Part shown: piece by piece, positions 23,428 through 35,378 of the stretch | Layout: every line of letters starts with the position of its first letter | Position numbering within the stretch: position 1 is the first letter of the stretch | Source of the DNA: Lactuca virosa | Lineage: Eukaryota > Streptophyta > Magnoliopsida > Asterales > Asteraceae | DNA: 64,000 bases | Direction of reading: 5' to 3' | Assembly: GCA_928212115.1 (NCBI GenBank) | Contig: CAKMRJ010003334.1 | Span: forward strand, 29,407,514 to 29,471,513 | The notes under the pieces: generated by a model | What the model saw: only the letters and a program-made list of their open reading frames with translations | Databases searched by the model: none | Told to the model about the DNA's origin: nothing | Position numbers and translations under genes: made by a program

Positions 23428-23447
23428 TATTATATATATATATATAT
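23356..23447. repeat. (CT)n(AT)n compound microsatellite
   Basis: About 23 bp of CT are followed by about 69 bp of nearly pure AT at the right edge of the 5.6-kb segment. Confidence 0.95.
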
Positions 23448-24355
23448 GAATAGTTCTTGGTTTCTATTGGTTAATTTTTTTTCTTTTTCTTTATTAATTT
23501 TGTTTTGTTTCTTTGTCTGCTGGCACTACGTGTTATCTTCTCAGACAACCCACCGCCCATAGACATTTATCTCGATGGTTCCTACAACCTCTCAAAAACT
23601 CTCCATCTCTCTCTAAACCCATCGGCATCCCTTCAGGGCAAAAACATATCACAATCGATCGATCATCTCCACCACATCACCTTCTTTCGTTTCTTCATTG
23701 GCTTCAGGCTGACCGATTACTTCTTTCCTCTATCCACCGCCATTTCCGATCACCACCGTTCTACCTGTCTTTTCTCGACTTCCATCAGAAGCAAGCACCC
23801 ATCCACCCTCGATGTCACCTCAGCTGCTTCGTTATTAAGATCGATCAGAGAAGCACCACTGATAGCAGAGAAGCACTCACATCAGTTGAGACTTTGTACT
23901 GTAAATTGAAGCCCTATTCCGATGTTGATGCAGGTCGCCTTTTCAAATTCCAGTTTTTCTTCGATTCCTCCAATATTATACAACCAGTACCTGTATCAGA
24001 TTTATATGATTTTTTGACCATTCAGAATAAAATATTGTTGATGAACAGGGAGAAAGGTCAAAGCATAGTGATTCGTTTTCTGCTTTAGATCCCCTAGCTG
24101 CTCGCTTATCACCGATTTGGGTTTTTTTTCTATTTCAATTTTAAGAAAATTTCTGATTAGTCAATCTATGACTTTCAAACGGGTCTATTTACTCATCTCA
24201 ACTCGAAATTGATATTTGTTTCCCCATCAACTACACCATTGAAACTAAAAATACAAGATTTCTACTCTCTGAATTAATGGAACATCATAGGGTAAAAGAG
24301 TTTAGGGTTTTTTTCCTGATCTCTATTATTAAGTTAAGTTGATTGCTTCGTGTAG
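23448..24355 (+). other. Ser/His/Pro-coding stretch upstream of RFC exons, unassigned
   Basis: Two overlapping frames (23505-23909, 134 aa; 23513-24088, 191 aa) run through C-rich sequence, but neither shows a motif that I recognise and they compete for the same bases. It looks like a plant 5' leader or relic promoter region. The N-terminal RFC motif (PWVEKYRP) expected upstream of the RFC exons is not present. Confidence 0.4.
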
Positions 24356-24722
24356 AGTCCACACATGCTCTTTTATGGCCTACCTAGAACCGGAAAAAAC
24401 ACCACTGCTCTCGCCATTGCTAACCAGCTATATGGGTACCTATATTCAAACTTCTTTTTTGTTTGTTTTACCTTCTTTCTACTCATCTTCTCATCAGCTA
24501 GCTTTTAATGATAAACAAATAGGTAGAATTAGAAATGCAACACAATAGTTTTATCTAAAGAGATAGAAGACCGTTAATGAATGCTATTTCTTTTGTTTAC
24601 AATCCTGAACTATACAAATCTAGGGTTCTTGACCTGAATGCTAGCGATGAGAGTGGAATCAATGTAGTTCGGACTAAAATCAAGAATTTTGTTCCAGTTG
24701 CTATTGGTTTTGGCTATCAAAG
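24356..24722 (+). pseudogene. RFC4: Replication factor C subunit 4-like fragment (two exons, broken)
   Basis: RFC small subunits are AAA+ ATPases that load the sliding clamp PCNA. Exon one (24356-24435) reads SPHMLFYGLPRTGKNTTALAI, the Walker A region. Compared with the family's GPPGTGKT it has Pro to Leu, Gly to Arg and the Mg-coordinating Thr to Asn, while Lys is kept. Exon two (24603-24722) reads PELYKSRVLDLNASDESGIN followed by VVRTKIKNF, the next conserved block. The donor GT after exon one is intact, but the acceptor before exon two reads ACAA instead of ACAG. The preceding exon and everything downstream (Walker B, sensor, collar domain) are absent. This is a dead gene fragment, probably carried here by duplication or a transposon. 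Confidence 0.82.
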
Positions 24723-24789
24723 GTATACAAATACAATCTACCTCAAAGATACTTCGGTTAACTATGACTTTCTCAAAGGTACTTAGTAT

Positions 24790-26220
24790 TGATTTTTATT
24801 TCTTGTATGAGGTAGTCAAAAAGCCTATTAGAAAGTTACAAATGGACCCACACTTACCTGGGAGTTGACTAGAATCGGCCCAGTATTATTTAAACGGGGC
24901 AATAGCCCAACTCTGGGTTCAAATGGCCCACTACAAGAGGGACCCACTTCATTTATCTTTTCCCTGGAAATTGGAGACGCTATAGAACCTTCATCACGTG
25001 TACCACTGTCCCAAGGTGACAGTTAGACTCCCGATACAAACCTTGCCGGAGAATTCACAATGTTCCCCATCTCGTCCTCAACCACCAAAGCAATAACCGG
25101 TTGGTCCATCTCCGCTTGCCCGATCTCGCCTTCATTGAGATCCCTATCAATTTTCTCCCAAGTATCTGATACGACTTCCTCATCTTCTTCATCATCATCT
25201 TCCTCCTTTGTATCCAAATTATATTTGATCTTAAATGGATTGAAAGGCATCCAGTCCTCATCCACTTTGAACACTCCCAGTTTGTACTTGATTCCACTTA
25301 CAACGACCCAAACTTCTTCGTTTATCTTCATCGTGGATGTCGTTAGAATACATACTTTTCCAAATGAGATGTCAATGCTACTCCAAAAGGAACCAGGACA
25401 GACCAGAACCTTCCCAAAATTCTCTGCAACTGCCGCAAATTTGGCATCATCCTAAGCATGGGGCAGCAACCCGATGACTTTTAACCAGGCAACTCTCTCG
25501 AAACGCATCGACTTTATGCCAATTTTCTCCACTACATTAAACCATTTTTTCCAAATACTTTTGTTTGCCTTAAAGACCTCTGCTGCTCTTCCATTTTTGA
25601 ATTTCACCGCCACATGCATACCACCAATATACTTGATTCTGCTTACATGTTACATCATACCCTTCGAGATTCAAAAGTGACAGAAAATTATACAAAGTAT
25701 CAAAGCTTCTGGCCTCCCCCGCTAAAACAGCATTTGAAGCCCAATCTAGAATCTCATTGATGCTTGACAATTCGATATCAGGACCTCGCCCCATGACTAT
25801 TGTCCTGGAACCAGCAACCTTCGTAAAAGACCTAGAATCCATGGTTGTACCAACAAAAGATTTGGGAGCCAACTTGATAGGACGCCTCGCAAGGGAACCT
25901 CGGGGGTGTTGTGCACAGTTAGCATGTAATAATCTATCTCTGTAGTTAATCTCCATGAGCCCTTTTTCAATCTCAATCTGATGGGTTACATGCTGAAACC
26001 AGATGAAAGCAAAAAAGAACATGAAGCGTCTCTTCTACCAACAATGTATATGTCCACCAGTTTTCCAAGTTTAGAACAAGCGCCCCATAGTTCCGGTTTT
26101 CTGACATCACCAGGAAGATTGCTAACATAGAAGGAAGTTGCCGAAGGATCGTCCCTGAAATTTTCCACTAATGCTGCTGATTTGGAAGCATTACCCCGAC
26201 GTCACACTTCTCTCCACCCA
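24790..26220 (-). pseudogene. LINE ORF1-like protein with RRM domain, broken (minus strand)
   Basis: Three minus-strand open pieces form one protein order. Piece 26168-25986 gives 'ATSFYVSNLPGDVRKPELWG' and 'GKLVDIYIVGRRD', an RRM (nucleotide-binding alpha-beta plait). Piece 26022-25570 continues in another frame. Piece 25331-25023 gives 'VWVVVSGIKYKLGVFKVDEDW' then an acidic run of Asp/Glu. This layout is known from RRM-bearing proteins at the start of plant LINE-type retroelements, common in Asteraceae. Frameshifts separate the pieces. The endonuclease and reverse transcriptase that should follow (towards lower coordinates) are missing, and the relic stops next to the RFC fragment. Confidence 0.72.
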
Positions 26221-27487
26221 CTTTCTTTCTCTCTCGCTGCTATCTCGTATAAGTTGGTTTCCCATTAAATAAATATAATAGGCGATAATTAACTCATAAA
26301 AATGGATAATCTTCATTCTCTTTAAACCTCCATTAGTTTACAACCCCAATCTTCTGATGGCACATGTCCTTAACAAAAACACACCGAACACACACTACTC
26401 ACGTATGTAGGAGAAAATAAACTTGCTGGGAGAAAGCTTCTATATTCAATGAAAAAATAGAGGTACAAAACAAAAGAAATAAGACACCTATTTATACTAA
26501 ACATGCACATGCACATCTCGTGATCTCCTATAAACTTGGTCAAACTTGACATTTTGTATTGTGCACATTCTAAAACATGGGTATAATCCCGTTATTTCAG
26601 CATGACTCAATCAAACACTCTGGATCATTAACTAGATCCGAACCATGACCCGTTGAACCAACCGATTAACCCAACATCTTCATCGTCTTCTTCAAGAGGT
26701 TGGGATCCCAATCTTCATTGAATGTTGTGAAACAAATAACAACTCCCAAAATCACAAACCTAATTCACAAATAGATAAAATAATTAAGCCAATGTTATCA
26801 ATTTCCACCAAATCTATTTAATGATTAAAATTTAAATTACTTTATTCATATAAAAGAAATGAATAAAGAAAAAGGTGGATACTTGCTTTATATTGACTTC
26901 AATAATTTAACTAAACATATTCCGTATACCAAAGAACAAGTGACATTGGACTACAAACAACACTATTTATTATTTTAATAATTTCTTTTTCTTTTATTAC
27001 ATTTTTTTTTGCATTGAACATAAACATTTTTTACTTATAAACATATTACATTAAATTACATTAAGTATATTAATTTTCTATCATGTCAAATTTTAAAGCT
27101 CCAATTATACATTTAACTATCTACATAGTTGCACAACAGACCTTTTTTTTACTCTTATCATGGAACAATATATACATAAAATTTCAACGGTTTTTTCAAT
27201 AAAATGTTATTTCAATTGTTTTTGTCTATTGAGATTCCCAAATTAAGAAGAAAAATAAAACAATGCATCTTATTTAATAACGAAAAAATATATAAAAAAA
27301 ATCTTATCATACTTTTAGATATAATACATTACACATATTCCTTTTAGAAAAAAATACCTAAACTTTAGGCCATATAACCAATTAACCATAACTCATTTGA
27401 TTATACAATAAATAAATAAATTTATTTCAAATTTTGTAAATCAAAATACAAAAGATAAATTCTTTTATTTGCATTAAAATTTAAAGG
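26221..27487. other. AT-rich intergenic DNA, no recognised gene
   Basis: 26390-26740 is less AT-rich and could be a piece of an LTR, but I could not match ends. The remainder is poor in open frames. Nothing else was seen. Confidence 0.5.
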
Positions 27488-27735
27488 GATAATGACTTGA
27501 AAGGGTAACGAGCTTTCAGTTTTGTTCATATTTAGTCACTGAACTTTTTTTCGTGCTTGATTTACCTATGAATTATTTGAAATTGTTCACATTTTACCCT
27601 TATGACCGGTTGTAACTGATCATAAGGGTAAAATGTGTATAATTTCAAATATTCAGGGGTAAATCAAGCACGAAAAAAGTTTAGTGACTAAATGTGAACA
27701 AAGCTGAAAGTTCGTTACCCTTTCAAGTCATTATC
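27488..27735. mobile_element. Foldback MITE, 248 bp
   Basis: The two halves are inverted copies. 'gataatgacttgaaagggta' at 27488 pairs with 'accctttcaagtcattatc' ending at 27735, and pairing continues through 'ttcgtgcttgattta' to a loop near 27610. The stem is about 110 bp with few mismatches. No target duplication was certain, so the superfamily is open. Confidence 0.75.
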
Positions 27736-27761
27736 TCATAAATGGTTCTAAATGTTATTAA

Positions 27762-28115
27762 GAATGAGCACAAGCGGAATATTGAGGTCACACAAGTGAG
27801 TATGTTGTAATATTCGTATGATATACCTTTGGTGTATAAGGTACAAAAAACAACACTTAGAAATGCAGTGGGAGCGACTTCAATCACATAGAAACTGAAG
27901 GAAAAAATATTGTGGTGGGTTCAAACATTTTACTTAGGACATATGTGACAATTTTCACTCTAGATGGTGAAGTTGGTCGTTGCAGATCGTACGAGGAAGA
28001 GAGAACATATGATAAAGAAGTGTGAAGATAATTTGATGTTAGATTTGAATGAACACAAACGAAATATGGAGGTCACAAAAGTGAGGATATTGTAGTAATC
28101 GTGTGGTATACCTTT
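27762..28115. repeat. Direct repeats of about 69 bp
   Basis: 27762-27830 and 28047-28115 are diverged direct copies sharing 'ggtcaca(c/a)aagtgag' and 'tataccttt'. The DNA between them holds no gene. Confidence 0.65.
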
Positions 28116-28240
28116 ATTATAGTAATCGTGTCGCACAACCCAACGTTTCTGCCGCCGGCGGGGGGTGTGACATTATCTTTCTTGTCCCACCACTAGATCC
28201 TCGGGTAGCTTAATGGGTCCATTAAATCACCATAAATGCA
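28116..28240. other. Junction region between direct repeats and gypsy relic
   Basis: It contains a GC-rich knot, 'gccgccggcggggggtgtgaca' in part, that looks like an element edge. No partner end was found. Confidence 0.35.
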
Positions 28241-28909
28241 ATGTGTCTATAGCGCCCATACACTGCATGCACATTATACTTACTTAGATTTAACCTCACC
28301 ATTACATTCCCCGATTCACAAGTTTTCTAGGTGGCACATTTGGGTTTGCATCCTCCTTCTTCTTCGGGAAGTCCTTCGCAATACGCCCCTTCTTCATTAC
28401 ATCTGTAACACACCTTCTTGGTGGATGTACACTCATTGGCGTAATGACTAGTTCTCCCACACTTGTAATAGGTCAACTCTTCGCCACATTTTCCAGAGTG
28501 CTTTTTCTTGCACTTCTCGCACCATTTTGCTTCTCCTCGACCTACAAACTTTTTGGAACCAGATTTTGAAAATCTTCTCTTCTTGTTGGACCTTGATGAT
28601 CCATCAAACTTCCTTTTCTCTCCTACATCCGTTCTCCCTAGATCCTTCTTCCAAAGTCGGGTCTCCATATTCTTGGCTGCTCTGACGGTTGTCTTTAAAG
28701 TAGTTTTCATCTTTACCATTTGACCAAAGTCTACTGGTAGTCCGTTAGCAAACTTCTCTATCTTGGAGAGTTCGGTAGGGACCAAGTAGGGGAATAGCTT
28801 CATATTTTCGGTGAATGCGGTGACATACTCACCAACGCTCATCTTCCCCTTCTTAAGGTTCTGAAACTCGTTGTTTAGGTCTATTATATCCACTTCCGAG
28901 CAGTACTTC
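28241..28909 (-). pseudogene. Ty3/gypsy gag, 3' part with zinc knuckles (minus strand)
   Basis: The minus-strand frame reads 'YCSEVDIIDLNNEFQNLKKG' and 'MSVGEYVTAFTENMKLFPYL', the retrotransposon gag core. A basic stretch follows, then Cys-rich blocks 'CEKCKKKHSGKCGEEL', 'CGRTSHYANEC' and 'CYRCNEEG'. The second looks like a CCHC knuckle. The knuckle-protease boundary after this is disrupted and the frame stops at 28327. Protease, reverse transcriptase and integrase are absent. The N-terminal half lies beyond the solo LTR at 30941 and upward. Confidence 0.8.
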
Positions 28910-30945
28910 TGTAACATCCCAAAAATACAGTCTAAAAATTTCGTTTTAATATAATAATAAAACCATAGTCATCGAACATCATATAAAAATCATAAACAGT
29001 ATATCTCAAAATATCGTAACAATTGTCAACATATCAGAGTATAAACATCCCAGGCTGAACAGATGGTGTGTGCACTACAATCTTCCCGAGCTCCTCTTTT
29101 GAAAACTGAGTACCTGAAACCAAAACTGAAACTGTAAGCACGAAGCTTAGTGAGCTCCCCCAAACTACCACATACCATACAATAACCTATAAGGCACCTA
29201 CTGGGCCTTGCCCACTGCATCGGACCGAAGTCCGGAACTAACTAGGGCCTTGCCCACTGCATCGGACCGAAGTCCGGAACTGCATCGGACCGAAGTCCGG
29301 AACTGACTAGGGCCTTGCCCGCTGCATCGGACCGAAGTCCGGAACTGCATCGGACCGAAGTCCGGAACTGACTAGGGCCTTGCCCACTGCATAGGACCGA
29401 AGTCCGGAACTGCATCAGACCGAATTCCGGAACTGACTGAACATAGCATAACATAATCATAGCATATAATATGAACACATATACTACATATTGCATCGGA
29501 CCATAGTCTGGAACACATAACACATACCATGCATGTATCACAAAGACACCAAGCATACTGAACTACTGCATCAGACTGTAGTCCGGAACTACTGCTAACT
29601 AAACGGGTCGGCATTGTGGCCGTAGACCCGTTCCTACTAGAAGGAAAACTCACCTGCAATGCTGAACTCTGCCGATAACCCTCTGGCTGCTATCCGACAA
29701 CTCTCCGAAACGTTGCTCCTCTAGCTCCCTGAGCTACCAATACCAAAAAATAATACTTAGCCTAAACTGTCCTCAGAGGTCAACTAAGTCAACTCTGGTC
29801 AGGGTCCTGGTCAAAGTCAACTTTCCAGTTGACCCGACTCGCCGAGTTGTTCTACCAACTCGCCGAGTCCATGCTCCTCAAATCCCAAAACAACCCCGAC
29901 TCCACTCGTCGAGTCTAGCGAGAACTCGACGAGTTCTCCTTCATCTAACACTTCGGGACTATCTTCCACCGACTCGCCGAGTTGTATGAACAACTCGTCG
30001 AGTTCATCTTCATAACTAAGAAGATTGTCTTGGACTCGTCGAGTTCCTCTTCGAACTCGTCGAGTACTATGATCTTCATGTCCATTACGGACCCAGTATG
30101 GTTGAATCCTTTACTAACTCCACTCACTGATTCGAATCATAAACAGAAGGGTTTGGGTTTGCGACCCGACTCGCCGAGTCCATGAACTGACTCGCTGAGT
30201 CCACCTTGTGACATCTCTATTCTGTCGATTACAGTCCCTTCCAACACCTTCAACCCATAGATCTAGACTTCTAATGCTAGCATTGCACGTAAAGTTGCTA
30301 ACTTTACGTGCATGCAAGGTATTATGAGGCTAGAACACTTAATCTAAGCTACAAAGAAGGCCTAGGTCATGAAATGAAGCCATGGCTGGGTAAAGCTGCC
30401 TCCTCAGAGCTTCTAAAGCTCAGAAATGCTTAGATCATAAGTCCTTTTCGTCCTCAATGGCTCAAAGTTCGGATTGACCTTGGAAATGGTCCAAATGTGA
30501 CAAAATTTATGCTAGAAAGGGGATCCAGATGATTAACAATCAAGGTATAAGCTTTTTACCTCTAAATGGTCTGAAATGCTACCCCAACTCTGGATCTATA
30601 GCTTCTTCTTGCACCACCAAGGTCCTTCTTCCTTCTCCAAGCTTCAATTTACTCTCAAGGCAAGAACTAGCTCAACAATGGAGTTGGGTGGCTAGGGTTT
30701 CGAGTTCTGGACAATAGGGGCCGCAAATGAGCCCTAGGGAAGAGAATAAGATGCTTAAATAGGGTACCAAGTCCCGGAATTAGGGTTTCCAAACCCCGAC
30801 CAGACTCGCCGAGTCGGTCACTTAATCTTTGACACGGAACCCACTCCGACTCGTCGAGTTCTTCCCTAGACTCGACGAGTTGACCCCTTGACTTAAGGTT
30901 TTTCTTTCCTTTCTTGGTCTTCTGGATTTCGGGTGTTACAACTGC
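28905..30945 (-). mobile_element. Solo gypsy LTR (28910-30940), minus strand, inside gag
   Basis: It begins TGTAACATCCC and ends GGGTGTTACA (2031 bp), with ACTTC at the left and ACTGC at the right, an imperfect 5-bp target duplication (4 of 5). Reading gag across the gap joins 'SWEALLEQLKMQ' to 'YCSEVD', so the insertion site is in gag. It carries the reverse CACTAAGCTTCGTGCTTAC box (about 29130-29158) and ACTCGNCGAGT palindromes (29830-30210, 30800-30880). It also has a minus-strand TATA (CTATTTAAG, 30754-30762) with a telo-box (30780-30788). Confidence 0.85.
29205..29600. repeat. Tandem array in solo LTR, unit GCATCGGACCGAAGTCCGGA
   Basis: About eight copies of 'gcatcggaccgaagtccggaact' mix with 'gactagggccttgcccact'. 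The unit core GGACCGAAGTCCGG is itself near-palindromic. Pseudo-periodic frames across it (29242-29659, minus strand) are a by-product. Confidence 0.8.
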
Positions 30946-31943
30946 ATCTTCAACTGCTCCAGGAGTGCTTCCCAAGACATCCTCATGGCATCTCCCTGCA
31001 TCATTGTATCTACCAACAACTTCTACCAACTTAAAACTCTGGTCTTCAGTTGCCGGACTGCAAGGACGGATTCTTGTTTGTTGTTGCAGTTGCAGCTCTC
31101 AAATACCTTGTCCATCTCGGAGATCCAGTTCATAATCTCTACTGTATTTGGTCTTCCAAAACGGCTTGGTGGTTTGGCACCCATGAATTCCTTATACTTA
31201 CACCATCCTTATCAATCCCCCTGTCCGGATTGTTTATCCTTACCACTCGGGGTTCAGCTTGACTCACAGTCTGACTGTAATTTCCTTCCTCCGACTGCTC
31301 CACTTCCAACCCTCAATTCACAATAGTTGCAATAGGTTCTCTTCCATTTCCCCGGAGTAGACGCCTTGTCACCTCCATCTAACAGTCTAGCATCATCTAC
31401 ATCATTTCCTGTACTCCTGCCACCGTGATTGGCTCGGGTGCAGCTGCTACCTCTAGTGCACGCTCAATCACTCGTGGCTCAGGCTGTTGGTTTCCATTAG
31501 CGTTTTCTAATCTGTTGCATGTTTTTACCATGACGTTATATACATGAAAGCAGACGTTAAGTCACATTGATGAGAATTAAGATAGGGAAAGATCTATGAT
31601 AGACGTATAAATATTCTTATTACTTCGAAAATTTATATGTCAGTTCTAGTATCGTAGTTAAACGTTTAGTAACCTGAATACATAAAATTTCCAAATCCAG
31701 TCGGCAATAGACCATAGATCCGATCAAATAATAGTATCCTAAAGAATATAAGGCATCATATAGCTATAACATAAATCATTTAGCACATAAAAGCAATTTA
31801 GGCATCTTCCCTAAAATAAGCTAGTGCTTGTATCTATTCAGGCATACTTCCTAAATATAGCAGAAACTCATCTCACAATCATCACTTAGCATTATAAGTT
31901 TAAGTATACAAATCCTACGAATTCCTAGTTCGCTTAAACTAAT
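30941..31943 (-). pseudogene. Ty3/gypsy gag, 5' part and leader (minus strand)
   Basis: The minus strand gives fragments 'VVRINNPDRG', 'HEDVLGSTPGAVEDA' and 'MSWEALLEQLKMQ' in shifting frames, the N-terminal gag region. Multiple stops make it dead. From about 31500 up to the primer site the sequence is a non-coding leader. Together with 28241-28909 this is the only internal part of the element whose 5' LTR is at 31958. Confidence 0.7.
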
Positions 31944-31956
31944 GCTCTGATACCAA
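31944..31956 (-). other. Primer binding site (initiator Met-tRNA), gypsy element
   Basis: GCTCTGATACCAA on the plus strand is the reverse of TTGGTATCAGAGC, the complement of the 3' end of initiator Met-tRNA. It sits directly beside the LTR start at 31958 and fixes the element on the minus strand. Confidence 0.85.
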
Positions 31957-31957
31957 C

Positions 31958-34368
31958 TGTGACATCCCCAATTTCACGGCCAGAAAAGACCTATTTATTT
32001 ATGCTTATTTAAATCAGAGTATTCATTTTGGAAAATAATATTGTGGAATTTGTTCTAAAAAACATGATAATAATCAAACCACTTCCGAAGAAATGTATTT
32101 TATTTATATTTAAAAACTCTGGGATGTCATTGTCAATACATTACATAAGCATAAACGAAAATAATATAGGTCTTACAAACATCTATTATTTTACTAGCCT
32201 ATAATCCATAAATCCCTCAATTGATCACCACACTTGTGCTCTCGTGCTACTACCTGTAACAAAAGAAACTGGGTGGGTCAGGCTTGGGAGCCTGGTGAGC
32301 ACATAGGGTTTTCAACCCATAATAATTAAATTCTTTTAATTATATATTTTCTTCAAATCATTCAACCCAATTACCTACTCCCGTTATCCTCACTTTCTGT
32401 CCCTAAGGCATCTAATTCAAGGGACCTATCCTTAGGAATGATCTTCGAGATAGACAATACTGCTTAGGGGATTCCTTAGCAATATATGTCAATAAGGCAA
32501 CCGTGGGGGGGGGGGGGGGTAGAGTACACTTGGTGGACACTTAGTTTAAAAACACCTACATGTTGCGAGCCTGCTAGCATTCCACTGGACAGTCTAGAAT
32601 AGTCTGTGGTTGTTATCTATACTCCGCTAGATGACTAGATCATCTTTAAAGTCAAGGCCTCTCATCATCTATTTCATCTTTCATCTCTCATCATTTATAT
32701 CATCTTTTATCTACCCATCTCCACCCAATATATTTATAGGTATAAAAATACATATACTATTTAAATCAAGTAAAATAAGTATAAATCATTCATCTAACAT
32801 ATATATCAGGAACACAGATAATAGGCACATATATCATGTAATTATCTTAAATACGTTACATCTATGTGTAAGATGAAAGTAACTATGCACTCACTTGTTA
32901 AAGTGATGACTCGAAACTCGGACAGCGCTTCGCTTCTAGCAACTGACTTTTCCTTTGACGTAACCTAGTATCATTATCACTAAGTCTTAGCCTAATATTC
33001 TATATGACTAAAAATAGTCTAGACCTATCAATCATTCCAATGAATATCGATAGTTCTATCAAATAAGGATCAACCAGGTAGGACAGTTGGGAGGCTGGAC
33101 CATTTCGGTATAATAGCTTTTCTGAAATCCCAGAACCAAGCCAAAATGACCATTCTAGTCATCTCTCCTATAAGTAGATCAATAAATATCTTAACTTGGA
33201 ATTATTGATATTTCTTATTTATAAATTCATAACAACGACTATGAATTTAAATATAAATTGCACTCAAATGAGATAGAGTGTGATTTTACTTACGAGGATT
33301 CCTTAAACAAAACTCTAAAAATTACACTGGCGGAACTTCAGGCTAATAGCTACTAGATACCGGGATCCTAGGGACCTCATAACTTGTCAAAATACCCTAA
33401 ACTCGAAGAAAGATTCGGAACAAAGGAAGTAGATTCGGAAGCTCAGGATGCACGCCATGCAAGGGCCATGAACGTCACGCATATTGTTGATGTGCTTACC
33501 CTGGTGTGGTGTCACGTGTCGGATTCTAGCTAGTGCTACGTGGCGGCTTCTAGAACGTCGTGCGCGAAGCGCACACGTGTGCAATGAATCCCAAACTTCA
33601 AAATTTTATAACTTCTTCATACGAACTCCAATTTTTACGTTCTTTATATCCATGTGTAGCTATCGATGGGATCTACAAATTTCATTTAGACTCCGTTGGC
33701 TAATTTTGACTTTATTTATTTCACACAGGCGTAGACTGTTAAAGTCCGTATAAAATGCATAACTTTGTCATCCAATGTCCGTTTTCGACTATCTTTTTAT
33801 CGTTGAACTCCTATTAACAAGAACTTCAATTAACGTTTAGATCATTTCAGCTAAAAATCGATTGATCTAAAATTCTATTTCTAAGTTCTATACTGCTACG
33901 CTGAATCTTAGAAAAATCATAACTTCCTCTAATGAAGTCAGATTTTGACGTTCTATATATGTACGCTCTCGGTTTAACGACTACTACGACTTTTGTTTAG
34001 ATTGCTAAGGCTAAAAAGTATTTTATCAAAATCTCACTTTTTACGATATGCAGAGCCGTGCCAGTTTAATATTGAAACTTCAACAGATCATAAATTATTC
34101 ATTATAAGTCCGATTTAAGCATTCCTTATATTTCTGGAATCATTGTTATGACTACTTCAACTTTCGTCAAGGATATTAGGTCTAAGTATTACTCTATTTT
34201 AGACACATAATTTATTTATATTTTATTATATCGTTATAAGCACATATATTGCACATAAATCACATAATACCCAAATAATTATTCTTTATTATATCAAATA
34301 GGTTACAATTGTTGACCATAACTATTACATCATCTTATTAATGCCTATCAAGAAACACGGTCATTACA
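31958..34368 (-). mobile_element. 5' LTR of minus-strand gypsy element
   Basis: It begins TGTGACATCC beside the primer site and ends GGTCATTACA (2411 bp). It is the same family and nearly the same length as the solo LTR at 4169-6581. It lacks that copy's GGCGCAGCTGCC array and instead has a 15-bp G run (32505-32519). The opposite LTR is not in the window, as the element is truncated near 28241. Confidence 0.82.
32505..32519. repeat. Poly-G run of 15
   Basis: An uninterrupted G15, likely to be length-variable and error-prone in assembly. Confidence 0.9.
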
Positions 34369-35378
34369 TTGATAAACAATAAAATCGGTATATACTTCAA
34401 ATTTTGGGAAAAATACAATATTGAATTGTAATACAGCAAGATTCGAAGTTCACATCAAGTGATGGAGAGCACTGGAGGTCAGCCGTTCCATGGAGGTGGC
34501 GTCGCCGAAGGTAAGGTGTCGCAAGTATAGTTTCATAGGATCGAATTACCCAAATAAAAACAAAATCGAGGAAAGGGGGACATATGAGCAACATGTTACG
34601 TTTTCCAACAACATATTGCATTTTTAGGTTTAGGAGATGAAAAGTTTTTTGAGGTATATGAGGGGGCATGTGAAATTGTGAATTAGGTATAACATGAATT
34701 AAAATTTCGAGAGTAAGAATGAAATTTTAAGGAAGCATGTAGCGAGAATGAAAATTTTGGATATAAGAGAACCTATTGATTAAGATACAATGGCATAAAA
34801 TGATAAGTGTCACTAAAAACATAACATAGTGGCACAAAAAAGGTTGTGCCACTAAAAAGTTGTGTCGCTAAATGTAATTTTGTTTGTAGTGCTTTAATTC
34901 TAAGGTTTAATCATAGTTTACAATAAAATATACTACACACAAGAACAACAAGGAAATATACAAATAGCAACCTACTATCTATTTCTTGTCCTTGTGCTCC
35001 TACCTTCTCCTTTTGTACCACAACTGCTACCTGAACCTGCAAAGCATAAAATCTCTACTCGTCAGAAAAACATGTCTGGTGAGTTGTTCTTTCCAATTTG
35101 TTTCGTGTACTCTTTCATTCATAGCGTACACTACAATTCTTTCTCATCTCATCTACATCCTCTTCTCTAATCTCATATTTTAATTTCTTACTCTTTCGTA
35201 GCCTCTTCGAAGGCTCATCTCATGATCTGCACGTAGATCTATCTTTGCCTATATTGTTATCTCTTCTTTACTTTGTCTCTTCCATACTCTATCTCTTATC
35301 TACTCTATATTTTCTCTACTCTGTCTATTCTCTGCTTTGTCTCTTCTCTACTCTACCTCTATACTTTTTACATGCTCT
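34369..35378. mobile_element. Relic LTR-like DNA and a possible CACTA-type end
   Basis: 34890-35378 resembles 3797-4163 and 6587-6950, with the 'tctggtgagttg' string and then CT-rich sequence. 34800-34895 ends 'tttgtttgtagtg', the reverse of CACTACAAACAAA, a CACTA-like terminus without a visible partner. The minus frame at 34669-34397 (90 codons) is not recognised. Confidence 0.4.

Noticed and set aside
23505..24088. 134- and 191-codon overlapping frames upstream of the RFC exons
   Set aside because: Two frames compete over the same C-rich DNA, with no recognised domain; not called as genes.
24339..24548. 69-codon frame over the RFC exon
   Set aside because: It is in the wrong frame; the conserved Walker A reading lies in another frame and ends at a splice donor.
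25060..25455. 131-codon plus-strand Ser-rich frame
   Set aside because: It is the antisense shadow of the acidic LINE ORF1 segment.
29242..29659. Minus-strand 95-104 codon frames with GLRSDAVPDFGPMQ repeats
   Set aside because: They are translations of the GCATCGGACCGAAGTCCGGA array in the solo LTR.
31958..34368. Pairing with 4169-6581 as the two LTRs of one element
   Set aside because: 4169-6581 has its own perfect CTATC duplication on both sides, so it is a separate solo LTR; the gene island also lies between them.
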